From SAR86 cluster bacterium (GTDB lineage Bacteria; Pseudomonadota; Gammaproteobacteria; Pseudomonadales; Azotimanducaceae), in assembly GCA_013204195.1 (NCBI GenBank), contig JABMOJ010000024.1, positions 1 through 9,677 on the forward strand: a stretch of 9,677 nt of DNA, written 5' to 3'. Positions 1-6,161 of the stretch are shown here, piece after piece. The translations under genes and the position numbers were made by a program. Each line of letters opens with the position of its first letter. Position 1 is the stretch's first letter. The notes under the pieces were generated by a model that was given only the letters and a program-made list of their open reading frames with translations, made no database searches and was not told where the DNA came from.

Positions 1-219
1 GACTTCCAAATCTGGCAAAATAAACGCCCGGCAGTACAGATTATGCAACTCAAGACTGATGGCCCGTTTCGTATCGGCCGACTTTGGTATTCTCAATTCT
101 ATGCCACCCTTGATGGCGCCAAAGACATCCAGCAGCAAGTAAATGGTGTTCACCTAACCCAGAATATGCCCGCCCCCGATCCGGCGATTCACAACATCGA
201 TGCAGGTCTGCCCTTTTGA
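1..219 (+). CDS. kshA: Rieske-type 3-ketosteroid 9-alpha-hydroxylase oxygenase (KshA-like), C-terminal fragment
   Basis: Reading frame 1 is open from the window edge to a TGA at 217-219 and gives the last 72 residues of a protein whose start lies outside the window. The fragment begins DFQIWQNKRPA and continues through DGPF to LWYSQFYA. This combination (IWxxK, then DGP, then an aromatic-rich RxWYxQFY tail) is what I know from the C-terminus of KshA, the oxygenase of 3-ketosteroid 9-alpha-hydroxylase. The Rieske centre and mononuclear iron site are not in view, so catalytic residues cannot be checked. KshA works with a reductase (KshB) on androstadienedione-like substrates, and 9-hydroxylation opens ring B to a 9,10-secosteroid, which is the substrate line of the hsa genes on the opposite strand. 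A dehydrogenase gene follows 31 bp downstream on the same strand, probably co-transcribed. A related Rieske oxygenase with another steroid or polycyclic substrate cannot be excluded from this fragment. Confidence 0.72.
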   Translation, partial: DFQIWQNKRPAVQIMQLKTDGPFRIGRLWYSQFYATLDGAKDIQQQVNGVHLTQNMPAPDPAIHNIDAGLPF

Positions 220-250
220 TCGTCGCTCGATGGTTGATGGCGGGGTCTAT

Positions 251-1009
251 ATGAGTCTACGCGTGCAGAACAAGCTGGCTGTAGTCACCGGTGGTGGCCG
301 AGGTGTGGGCCGAGCAATTGCCGAGCGTTTAGTGGCCGAGGGTGCCAAAGTCATCATCACTGATATTAATGCGGCGGCGGGTAAGAGCACCGCTACGGCG
401 ATCGGCGCGACATTTTTTCGTCAAGATGTCAGTCTTCAGGCAGATTGGCTAGCATTGCGCCAGCACCTGGAAAAACTTGATCAGGGTCTCGATATTTTAA
501 TCAACAACGCCGCGATTTTGCGGAGTGCCGATCCGCTGACCGAGACGCTGGCAGGCTGGCAAGCACTGATGCGCGTCAATGCCGAGAGCGTGTTTCTCGG
601 TGTTAACACCTTACTGGCCATGATGGCTGCCAGTGGCGGGGGCTCGATAGTCAATATGTCGTCTTCGTCGGCGCTGATGGGTATGCCACAATTTACCGCC
701 TACGCTGCCGCCAAGGCTGCGGTTCGTAGCCTGACCATGAGTACCGCGGTCTATTGCAAGCAGGCCGGCAATGGTGTGCGCTGCAACTCGGTGCACCCCG
801 ATGGCATTAACACCGATATGGTTCGAGAAATTGCCGGGGTTATGCAGCCCCTGGCGCGGGAGGCCGCTATGCGCTCCGTGCCCTTTTTGTGTGAACCTCA
901 GGCAGTGGCGAATGTGCTATTGTTTTTGGCCTCCGACGACTCACTTCATGTCAACGGTGCGGCAATTTGTGTAGACAATACCGCCACTATCCACCCACCT
1001 TATATTTAG
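251..1009 (+). CDS. Short-chain dehydrogenase, 3-beta/17-beta-hydroxysteroid dehydrogenase-like
   Basis: This is a classical SDR of 252 residues, a normal length for the family. It has the NAD(P)-binding TGGGRGVG at about 13-20, Asp38 at the end of beta-2 (suggesting NAD preference), NNAA at 85-88, and catalytic Asn110, Ser138, Tyr151 and Lys155. The C-terminal half carries VHPDGINTDM (181-190) and LLFLASDD (223-230). From memory these match the 3-beta/17-beta-hydroxysteroid dehydrogenase of Comamonas testosteroni, which also has Ser138/Tyr151/Lys155 and an HPDGI motif. The inferred reaction is reversible oxidation of 3-beta or 17-beta hydroxyls to ketones in the cytoplasm. I chose the ATG at 251, which gives the family-like start MSLRVQNKLAVVTGG with a GGCGGGG stretch just upstream. 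In-frame ATGs at 200 and 230 add residues unlike the family. It follows the kshA-like gene by 31 bp and converges with the regulator gene. The exact substrate position is not provable from sequence. Confidence 0.85.
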   Translation: MSLRVQNKLAVVTGGGRGVGRAIAERLVAEGAKVIITDINAAAGKSTATAIGATFFRQDVSLQADWLALRQHLEKLDQGLDILINNAAILRSADPLTETLAGWQALMRVNAESVFLGVNTLLAMMAASGGGSIVNMSSSSALMGMPQFTAYAAAKAAVRSLTMSTAVYCKQAGNGVRCNSVHPDGINTDMVREIAGVMQPLAREAAMRSVPFLCEPQAVANVLLFLASDDSLHVNGAAICVDNTATIHPPYI

Positions 1010-1015
1010 GGCTTC

Positions 1016-1037
1016 AGCCAGGTTTTTGAGACCGGCT
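1016..1037. terminator. Hairpin between convergent genes, possible bidirectional terminator
   Basis: The 26-bp gap between the SDR stop and the regulator stop contains AGCCAGGT, a 7-nt loop, and ACCGGCT. These pair over 7 bp with one bulged A at 1020. The hairpin overlaps the first two bases of the minus-strand regulator stop codon. Neither strand has a T-run after the stem, so it lacks the hallmark of an intrinsic terminator. Its place at a tail-to-tail junction is the main argument for a role in termination or mRNA end protection. Confidence 0.3.
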
Positions 1038-2181
1038 AAGAGAAGGTCGCCAGACTTTTCAGAATAAGGCTCACCAACATCGATTGCTGGGTCACTCCGG
1101 TTTTGGCGAATATTGCGCGCAGCTGCGCTCGCGCAGTATTGCGTGCAATGCCAAGATTTGAGGCGCTCTGGTCTAGGGTTTCGCCGGCTGCCAAATGTTT
1201 GGCTAGCATCGCTTCGGAGCGAGTTAGGTGATACAAAGACGTCAGCATTCTGATATCAATTTCGTATTTCTTGCCAGGATCACTGACGAACACCATAAGG
1301 TGCGGTGTTTGGGATGATTCAACCGATTTGTTGACCAGCAGCGGTTTGATTAAAATTTCGAGATCAGCTTTGCCGGACGGCCGCTCAGCGGCCATGGCGT
1401 TCACCGGCGGCTGTTCCTGATTACGCTGGGCGTCGATGACCAGCGTGATATATTCGTTCAACTTGCGCTTTGCGGTTGGGCTCGTGAGGTGCAGCTGATC
1501 GCGAGCGATATAAATTCCGTCCTTATCCTTCAGCAGCTCGTCGGCTGCAAAATTACTGTTGATAACCCGGCCTCGCTCATCGAGCGTGATGATGCCGATG
1601 GACATGCCCGAGATGGTCTTGGAGAACATCTTCCGTTCGCTGTCGAGCTGTATCAGCTGCATGCCATTGGCCACGGCGCGCTGAATGTGCGGCGCTAACT
1701 CAGCCAGAAAGTCTTTCTCTGGTTGCGAAAAGTTCTCCGCCTCCATCGGCCGGCAAAATCGAATAGTGAAACGCTGACCGTTGGCATTGCGTAGGTCCAT
1801 TCCTGCCATATGGTAAATGTTTATTGGCTGCATACAGATGGTGTACAGCTCGCTCGTTACCAGCGTGTCGTAAGGAATACATTCGTCGAGAGTCACCACT
1901 TGACCCCAAGGTAAGTTGGTCATCAGGTTAGAGGTGTAGTAGCGGTCTGTGTAGGGGTTTTCGTGATCATCAATGAAGGTCTTTTGCAGTGAATCGCAGG
2001 AGATAAACAGCAGCCCGCCATCGTCGCCTACCGGTTCGCGAAGCGTCATAGACGAAAAGTTCAAGTCGAGTATTTCGCGAATCAGCTGAAGGAATTTACT
2101 ATAGGGGTCTTCCTGAATATGGCCATCGTACAAATAGCCTAGCAGCGTACCAAACGTCGATAGCGTGAGATCCTTCAACAT
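1036..2181 (-). CDS. LuxR-type transcriptional regulator, TeiR/TesR-like, likely controlling the steroid genes
   Basis: From the ATG at 2181 the product has 381 residues. The C-terminus (about 319-381) is a LuxR/GerE helix-turn-helix: LTRSEAMLAKHLAAGETLDQ leads into a recognition-helix segment NLGIARNTARAQLRAIFAKTGV. Residues about 190-235 (GMSIGIITLDERGRVINSN and onward) look like a PAS-type fold, and the first 170 residues form an uncharacterised, possibly ligand-sensing, domain. There is no receiver domain and no membrane segment, so it is probably a cytoplasmic one-component regulator. TeiR of Comamonas testosteroni is a LuxR-type activator of steroid catabolism, and the position right after the hsa genes suggests the same role here. 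Upstream in-frame starts (ATG at 2244, TTG at 2259) would add a basic, non-conserved extension (MPWKNPRKIDPP...). No strong Shine-Dalgarno marks any of these starts, so the exact start is uncertain. The 234-bp gap to hsaF suggests its own promoter. Confidence 0.83.
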   Translation of the reverse strand: MLKDLTLSTFGTLLGYLYDGHIQEDPYSKFLQLIREILDLNFSSMTLREPVGDDGGLLFISCDSLQKTFIDDHENPYTDRYYTSNLMTNLPWGQVVTLDECIPYDTLVTSELYTICMQPINIYHMAGMDLRNANGQRFTIRFCRPMEAENFSQPEKDFLAELAPHIQRAVANGMQLIQLDSERKMFSKTISGMSIGIITLDERGRVINSNFAADELLKDKDGIYIARDQLHLTSPTAKRKLNEYITLVIDAQRNQEQPPVNAMAAERPSGKADLEILIKPLLVNKSVESSQTPHLMVFVSDPGKKYEIDIRMLTSLYHLTRSEAMLAKHLAAGETLDQSASNLGIARNTARAQLRAIFAKTGVTQQSMLVSLILKSLATFS

Positions 2182-2274
2182 GGCCTGCTTACAACCTTTT
2201 CTATGTGACGGCGGGTCGATTTTTCTTGGATTTTTCCATGGCATGCGGTCGCGCGGCAATCGTGTTCTGAACCT

Positions 2275-2321
2275 GACTGACTGCCATGCGTACCTAGCTT
2301 GACGATATGACTGGCAGAGTC
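2275..2321. repeat. Imperfect inverted repeat in the regulator leader
   Basis: The arms GACTGACTGCCA (2275-2286) and TGGCAGAGTC (2312-2321) are complementary except for a 2-nt insertion in the left arm, with 25 bp between them. The repeat lies between the candidate promoter and the regulator start, where an operator or an mRNA stem-loop would act. No protein can be assigned to it. It could be chance in a region of this size. Confidence 0.35.
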
Positions 2322-2336
2322 TGACCGGAAAAATTT

Positions 2337-2365
2337 ACTATAGGCTATCTACTGATGGTTGCCCA
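2337..2365 (-). promoter_or_regulatory. Candidate sigma-70 promoter for the LuxR-type regulator
   Basis: Read on the minus strand, TGGGCA (2365-2360, four of six matches to the -35 consensus) and TATAGT (2342-2337, five of six matches to the -10) are separated by 17 bp. Transcription would begin near 2330 and leave a leader of about 150 nt before the ATG at 2181. The location in the only large spacer of the minus-strand set supports a separate promoter for the regulator. The match was found by eye and has no experimental support. Confidence 0.35.
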
Positions 2366-2385
2366 GCGAAGATTAATTACCCGTA

Positions 2386-2407
2386 AAGACAACGCTTCCT
2401 TAGTCTT
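2386..2407 (-). terminator. Hairpin just after the hsaF stop, weak terminator candidate
   Basis: On the minus strand, AAGACTAA and TTGTCTT pair over 7 bp with one bulged T around the 7-nt loop GGAAGCG, starting 8 nt after the hsaF stop codon. Only a very short T stretch follows the stem (GTCTTTACGGG), and the stem is A/T-rich, so a strong intrinsic terminator is unlikely. It could cause partial termination or stabilise the 3' end, lowering read-through into the regulator gene. Confidence 0.3.
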
Positions 2408-2415
2408 GAGTAGGT

Positions 2416-3441
2416 TTACCGAGCTTGTGCCTGGGCCATGTTATAGGCAATCTCCTCAATCAAATCTTCCTGGCCGCCGACGGTCTTTCGTCTGGCCATT
2501 TCCAGCAGTATTTCATGGGAGGCAACCCCGTATTTGATCTCGGCGCGCTTGGCGAACAGCAGAAAGGACGAGTAAGCACCGGCGTAACCCAAGATTAATG
2601 CATCCCGGCTGAGTCGAACTGGCTCATCCATGATGGGTACTACATGGTTTTCAGCGGCGTCCATTAATTTGAAAATGTCGACGCCAGTAACGGCGCCCAT
2701 ACGATCAAGAACCGCGGCCATGACTTCCAAGGGTGTATTACCGGCGCCGGCTCCCAGGCCAGCTGCGGAACCATCGATACGATTGGCACCTGCTGCCAAA
2801 GCTGCCAACGAATTGCTGACGCCCAATGCCAGGTTGTGATGACCATGAAAACCAAGTTCGGTCTCCGGCTGTAATTCTTGTCGAAGTAATGAAATGCGCG
2901 CAGTCACATCCTCGGCGAGCATATAACCAGCAGAGTCAGTGCAATAGATGCAGTTGGCGCCGTAGGACTCCATCAATTTGGCTTGCGCCAAAAGTTGTTC
3001 GGGCTCAACCATATGCGCCATCATCAGAAAGCCAACGGTGTCGAGGCCCATGTCACGAGCTAGGTTGATATGTTGGCGGGAGACATTCGCCTCGGTACAG
3101 TGAGTGGCTACGCGAATGGTGCTGACGCCGCAAGCTGCAGCCATGCGCAGATGATCCACTGTGCCGATACCTGGCAGCAATAACGCGGAAATTTTAGCGT
3201 TTTTTACGGTCTTCACCACGGCGTTCAGATAAGCCTCGTCGCTGTGGGCGGGGAAACCGTAGTTGACCGAGGCGCCACCCAGGCCATCGCCGTGAGTAAC
3301 CTCTATCAATGGCACGCCGGCGGCATCGAGCGCTGCTGCGACATCGATCATCTGATCGATGGAAATTTGATGCTGCTTGGGATGCATTCCGTCTCGCAGG
3401 CTCATGTCGTGCAAGGTTACGGCTTTTCCGACTAGGTCCAT
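2416..3441 (-). CDS. hsaF: 4-hydroxy-2-oxovalerate/4-hydroxy-2-oxohexanoate aldolase (HsaF/TesG/BphI family)
   Basis: This 341-residue protein is of normal length for class II pyruvate aldolases of meta-cleavage pathways. It cleaves a 4-hydroxy-2-oxoacid to pyruvate and an aldehyde. In steroid ring-A breakdown that means 4-hydroxy-2-oxohexanoate giving pyruvate and propanal. Visible features are Arg16-Asp17 and His20 in LRDGMH (catalytic arginine, metal-binding aspartate and base region), the metal-binding histidines in GFHGHHNL (197-204), and Tyr290 in GYAGAYSSF, equivalent to the tyrosine that positions the aldehyde in BphI. The C-terminal helical communication domain (about 260-341), which docks to the partner dehydrogenase, is present. 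Family members form a channelling complex with the acylating aldehyde dehydrogenase, whose gene lies 73 bp upstream. An AAGAG motif sits 8 nt before the ATG. Aldehyde chain-length preference (acetaldehyde or propanal) is inferred from context only. Confidence 0.95.
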   Translation of the reverse strand: MDLVGKAVTLHDMSLRDGMHPKQHQISIDQMIDVAAALDAAGVPLIEVTHGDGLGGASVNYGFPAHSDEAYLNAVVKTVKNAKISALLLPGIGTVDHLRMAAACGVSTIRVATHCTEANVSRQHINLARDMGLDTVGFLMMAHMVEPEQLLAQAKLMESYGANCIYCTDSAGYMLAEDVTARISLLRQELQPETELGFHGHHNLALGVSNSLAALAAGANRIDGSAAGLGAGAGNTPLEVMAAVLDRMGAVTGVDIFKLMDAAENHVVPIMDEPVRLSRDALILGYAGAYSSFLLFAKRAEIKYGVASHEILLEMARRKTVGGQEDLIEEIAYNMAQAQAR

Positions 3442-3466
3442 AGGGGGCGCTCTTTAGTAGTGGGTC

Positions 3467-3487
3467 TTGGTGATTTGTTGGTGATTT
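3467..3487. repeat. Tandem 10-bp direct repeat in the hsaG-hsaF spacer
   Basis: TTGGTGATTT occurs at 3467-3476 and again at 3478-3487, exactly identical with a period of 11 bp, so both copies face about the same side of the helix. On the coding strand of the operon it reads AAATCACCAA twice. It lies in the 73-bp spacer, 26 bp upstream of the hsaF start. It might be a protein-binding site, an RNA element or a chance duplication. Confidence 0.5.
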
Positions 3488-3514
3488 ATAGCGTATTTTG
3501 GCTCGCCGGCTTAG

Positions 3515-4402
3515 TTAGGCCGTTTGCAGATTTTGCGCAAGCATCTCTGCCGTACGCAGGGCGGCGGCCGTCATAATGTCGAGATTGCCAGAGTATTTCG
3601 GCAAAAAGTCGCCTAGGCCCTCAACCTCTACGGAGATGGTGACCCGATTGCCGTCGAAGATGGGCAGGTTAACCATTCTGTAACCCGGTACATATTTCTG
3701 CACTTCGATGATCATCGCCTCAAATGACGCAGTGATGGCCGCCTGTTCAGGGGTGTCGACAGTCAGACAGTGGACTGTGTCGCGCATCAGAAGGGGCGGT
3801 TCGGCGGGGTTGATAATGATAATGGCTTTGCCTTGTTGGGCGCCGCCTACTTTTTCGATAGCGCTGGCGGTGGTGCGAGTGAATTCGTCGATGTTATCGC
3901 GCGTGCCCATGCCTACCGAGGCAGACGCTACTGTCGCGACGATCTCTGCATAGGCGACTGGCTGCACTCGGCTGACAGCGGCAACCAGTGGAATGGTAGC
4001 TTGGCCGCCGCAGGTGACCATATTCACATTGTCTTTGACGCCAGAGGCTAGCAGGCTGGTTAGGTTGACTGGCGGAATGCAGTAAGGGCCAATAGCCGCG
4101 GGTGTTAAATCGATCATGATGACGCCCAAGGCTGTTAGCTTGGCCGAGTTTTCGGCATGCACATAAGCAGACGTGGCGTCAAAGGCGATCTGGATGTTAT
4201 CGGCGAGGACATGGGGTACTAGCCCGTCGACACCTGAGGTGGTGACGTGCATGCCAAAGTCTCGAGCTCGCTGAATGCCTGGGGAATCGTCGATGCCTAC
4301 CATCCAGACAGGTTCGATCCAGTTGCTGCGCATGGCCTTCATTAGCAGGTCAGTGCCGATATTGCCTGGGCCGATGATCGCAGCACGCATTTTTTTGTTC
4401 AT
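3515..4402 (-). CDS. hsaG: Acylating acetaldehyde/propanal dehydrogenase (HsaG/TesF/BphJ family)
   Basis: The product of 295 residues oxidises the aldehyde released by the aldolase to an acyl-CoA using NAD+ and coenzyme A. In the steroid pathway this is propanal to propionyl-CoA. The Rossmann motif GPGNIG is at 11-16, and the catalytic cysteine is Cys131 in [12 protein letters not shown], matching Cys132 of DmpF within one residue. [22 protein letters not shown] (split: GTRDNID, then [15 protein letters not shown]) and [14 protein letters not shown] are further conserved family segments. I chose the ATG at 4402 because [20 protein letters not shown] matches how relatives begin. An in-frame start at 4426 adds eight residues not seen in the family. 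A GGAAAA stretch lies a few bases upstream of the chosen ATG. It sits between hydratase (66 bp upstream) and aldolase (73 bp downstream), the order expected for proteins that assemble into a channelling complex. Confidence 0.95.
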   Translation of the reverse strand: MNKKMRAAIIGPGNIGTDLLMKAMRSNWIEPVWMVGIDDSPGIQRARDFGMHVTTSGVDGLVPHVLADNIQIAFDATSAYVHAENSAKLTALGVIMIDLTPAAIGPYCIPPVNLTSLLASGVKDNVNMVTCGGQATIPLVAAVSRVQPVAYAEIVATVASASVGMGTRDNIDEFTRTTASAIEKVGGAQQGKAIIIINPAEPPLLMRDTVHCLTVDTPEQAAITASFEAMIIEVQKYVPGYRMVNLPIFDGNRVTISVEVEGLGDFLPKYSGNLDIMTAAALRTAEMLAQNLQTA

Positions 4403-4468
4403 AACGGTTTTCCAGGGTTGTCTCAAGTGGCTAAAGTGCCGATCTGGGATTGCAAATAATGGCTGAAA

Positions 4469-5278
4469 TTATTCTATGAAATTACAGCTGGCACTACCGA
4501 TTTGGACGCCAGCGCTACTGAGTGTCAGGTGCATTTTGTCGCCAGCTACCACCGGTGCCAAGGGTACCAGCGAGCCTGACAGGATGATCTCGCCGGCAAG
4601 CAAGGGTATGTCGAAAGCACCAAGAGTATTCGCCAGCCAGGCGACCGCCGCCAAAGGATTGCCCTGAACAGCTGAGCCCTGGCCGCGACTGATGAGTTTC
4701 TCGTTTTTGTAGACGCACATGTCCAGTGCCGCCAGGTCAATGCCGGTGGGATCAAGTTCTTGGTCACCAAGGACAAAGACACCACAGGAGGCGTTGTCGG
4801 CGACGGTGTCCTGAATGGCGATACGCCAATCGTCGATCCGTGAATCGACAATCTCAAAACAAGGAATGATGGTTGCCGTCGCTGCCAATACATCAGCTTC
4901 GGTGATGCCAGGGCCGCGCAGATCAGAATGCAGGCGGAAGGCAATTTCACCTTCTGCTCGTGGCTGAATAAGCTGCCCGCCCACAGGAATGTCGGCGCCG
5001 TTTGCACAGGCCATTTTATCCGTCAAAAAACCAAAGTCTGGCTGAAATACGCCGAGCATCTCTTGTACCGCGGCAGAGGTCACGCCGATTTTTTTGCCTA
5101 CCAGTTGCTCGTGGTCGAGGCTCAGTCTGAGCCGTAAGATCTCTCGAGAGATGTGATAGGCATCCTCGATAGTGATGCTCGGGTGGCTCTCTGTTAGTGG
5201 GGCGATGGTTTGCATAGACCGCATGGCATCGTACAGCTGACGGGCGATGGCGGCGTTGGCTTCGGTGGTTAGTTGCAT
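4469..5278 (-). CDS. hsaE: 2-hydroxypenta/hexa-2,4-dienoate hydratase (HsaE/TesE/MhpD family)
   Basis: This 269-residue enzyme adds water to the 2-hydroxydienoate released by HsaD, giving a 4-hydroxy-2-oxoacid for the aldolase. In steroid degradation the substrate is 2-hydroxyhexa-2,4-dienoate. It belongs to the fumarylacetoacetate hydrolase fold group. Family marks are GKKIGVTS (61-68), FQPDFGFL (78-85), and metal-binding Glu109 and Glu111 in AEGEIAF with Glu142 in CFEIVDSRIDDW, followed by DTVADNASCG (157-166). Glu109/Glu111/Glu142 correspond to Glu106/108/139 in MhpD. The only plausible start is the ATG at 5278, 24 bp after the hsaD stop. The Shine-Dalgarno there is weak (ACAGG about 13 nt away), so translation may be coupled to hsaD. 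Related oxalocrotonate decarboxylases share the fold, but a hydratase fits this gene order, which has no decarboxylase-branch genes. Confidence 0.93.
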   Translation of the reverse strand: MQLTTEANAAIARQLYDAMRSMQTIAPLTESHPSITIEDAYHISREILRLRLSLDHEQLVGKKIGVTSAAVQEMLGVFQPDFGFLTDKMACANGADIPVGGQLIQPRAEGEIAFRLHSDLRGPGITEADVLAATATIIPCFEIVDSRIDDWRIAIQDTVADNASCGVFVLGDQELDPTGIDLAALDMCVYKNEKLISRGQGSAVQGNPLAAVAWLANTLGAFDIPLLAGEIILSGSLVPLAPVVAGDKMHLTLSSAGVQIGSASCNFIE

Positions 5279-5302
5279 GGTGTAATATTGGCCTGTCGGT
5301 AT

Positions 5303-6148
5303 TTATACGGGGGTATGGGTAAGGAAGTCCAAACACTGCCGATTGAAGTAGTCGGTGTGCTCCACCATGACCCAATGGCCACAGCCTGTGAGCGTATGAA
5401 TCTGCGCATTGGTACAGTGGTTAGCCAGAATTTGGGCGCCCGATACGGGGCAAAACAGGTCGCCCGTACCCCAGAATGCTAGCACGGGCACGGTCAGCTT
5501 GGGTAACTGGTCGGCAAGATTCGGTATTTGCATGCTGGCCAGAACTTGCGGATTTTGAAGTTGCAGTACCTGCCAACGCTCGTCGACCAACTGGTCGGTA
5601 ACATGCACCGGATCGTACACTAACAGGCTCAGCAGTTGGCGCAACACATCTTTGGTGAATTCCGCAGAGCCCATGGGATATTTCACCATCGCCTGGATGC
5701 CCTTGGTGGCAAAATAGACCTCCCGTTCTTCGAGGCCGCCAGCGGCCATCAGTATCAGCCGTGTTGTTCGTGTCGGATGTTGTAACGCAAATCCCATGGC
5801 GATTGCACCGCCGAGAGAGTTGCCTATCAACGTGAGCCGTGGAATTTCCAGCAGATCAACCAATTCATGCAGGTAGTTCACAAAATAGTCGAGACTGTAG
5901 ATGGCATCGGTGGGCTTACCACTAAACCCATAACCTGGTAGGTCGATGGTGATAGAGCGATAACCCGCCGCGACAAAGGCCGGGATATTGTGTTGGAAGT
6001 TGCTCCAACCACTAGCCCCGGGACCACTGCCCTGAATGAACAGTAGGGTCTCAATAGGCGTACCCTGGACCGGTTTTGAGTCGATATAGTGCAAGCGCAT
6101 GCCGTTGCTTAGCTCGGCATATTGTCCTTCTGGCAAGGGTCTGGTCAT
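5303..6148 (-). CDS. hsaD: Meta-cleavage product hydrolase, alpha/beta-hydrolase fold (HsaD/TesD/BphD family)
   Basis: This 281-residue hydrolase splits the C-C bond of the ring-cleavage product made by HsaC. In steroid degradation it releases the C/D-ring propanoate and a 2-hydroxydienoate. The nucleophile is Ser111 in GNSLGG, with Asp230 in WGTGD and His258 in GCGHW completing the triad. The oxyanion-loop segment QGSGPGASGWSNF (39-51) is typical of the family except that position 39 is Gln where HG is usual. The lid region lies between about 135 and 210. I chose the ATG at 6148, which gives MTRPLPEGQYAELSNG, leaves 13 bp to the hsaA stop, and has CGAGG 5 nt upstream. The frame stays open 40 codons further into hsaA (to 6268), but that extension is unlike the family and lies over conserved hsaA sequence. 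Tight spacing on both sides supports co-transcription. Confidence 0.92.
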   Translation of the reverse strand: MTRPLPEGQYAELSNGMRLHYIDSKPVQGTPIETLLFIQGSGPGASGWSNFQHNIPAFVAAGYRSITIDLPGYGFSGKPTDAIYSLDYFVNYLHELVDLLEIPRLTLIGNSLGGAIAMGFALQHPTRTTRLILMAAGGLEEREVYFATKGIQAMVKYPMGSAEFTKDVLRQLLSLLVYDPVHVTDQLVDERWQVLQLQNPQVLASMQIPNLADQLPKLTVPVLAFWGTGDLFCPVSGAQILANHCTNAQIHTLTGCGHWVMVEHTDYFNRQCLDFLTHTPV

Positions 6149-6161
6149 GTTGGCCTCGGGG

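Noticed and set aside
3507..3522. Stem-loop CGGC/GCCG around the hsaG stop codon
   Set aside because: The stem is only 4 bp with no T-run, which is too weak to call a terminator or attenuator.
4546..5007. Open frame of 153 codons in another minus-strand frame inside hsaE
   Set aside because: It is embedded in hsaE, whose metal-binding motifs are intact. The alternative product shows no recognisable domain.
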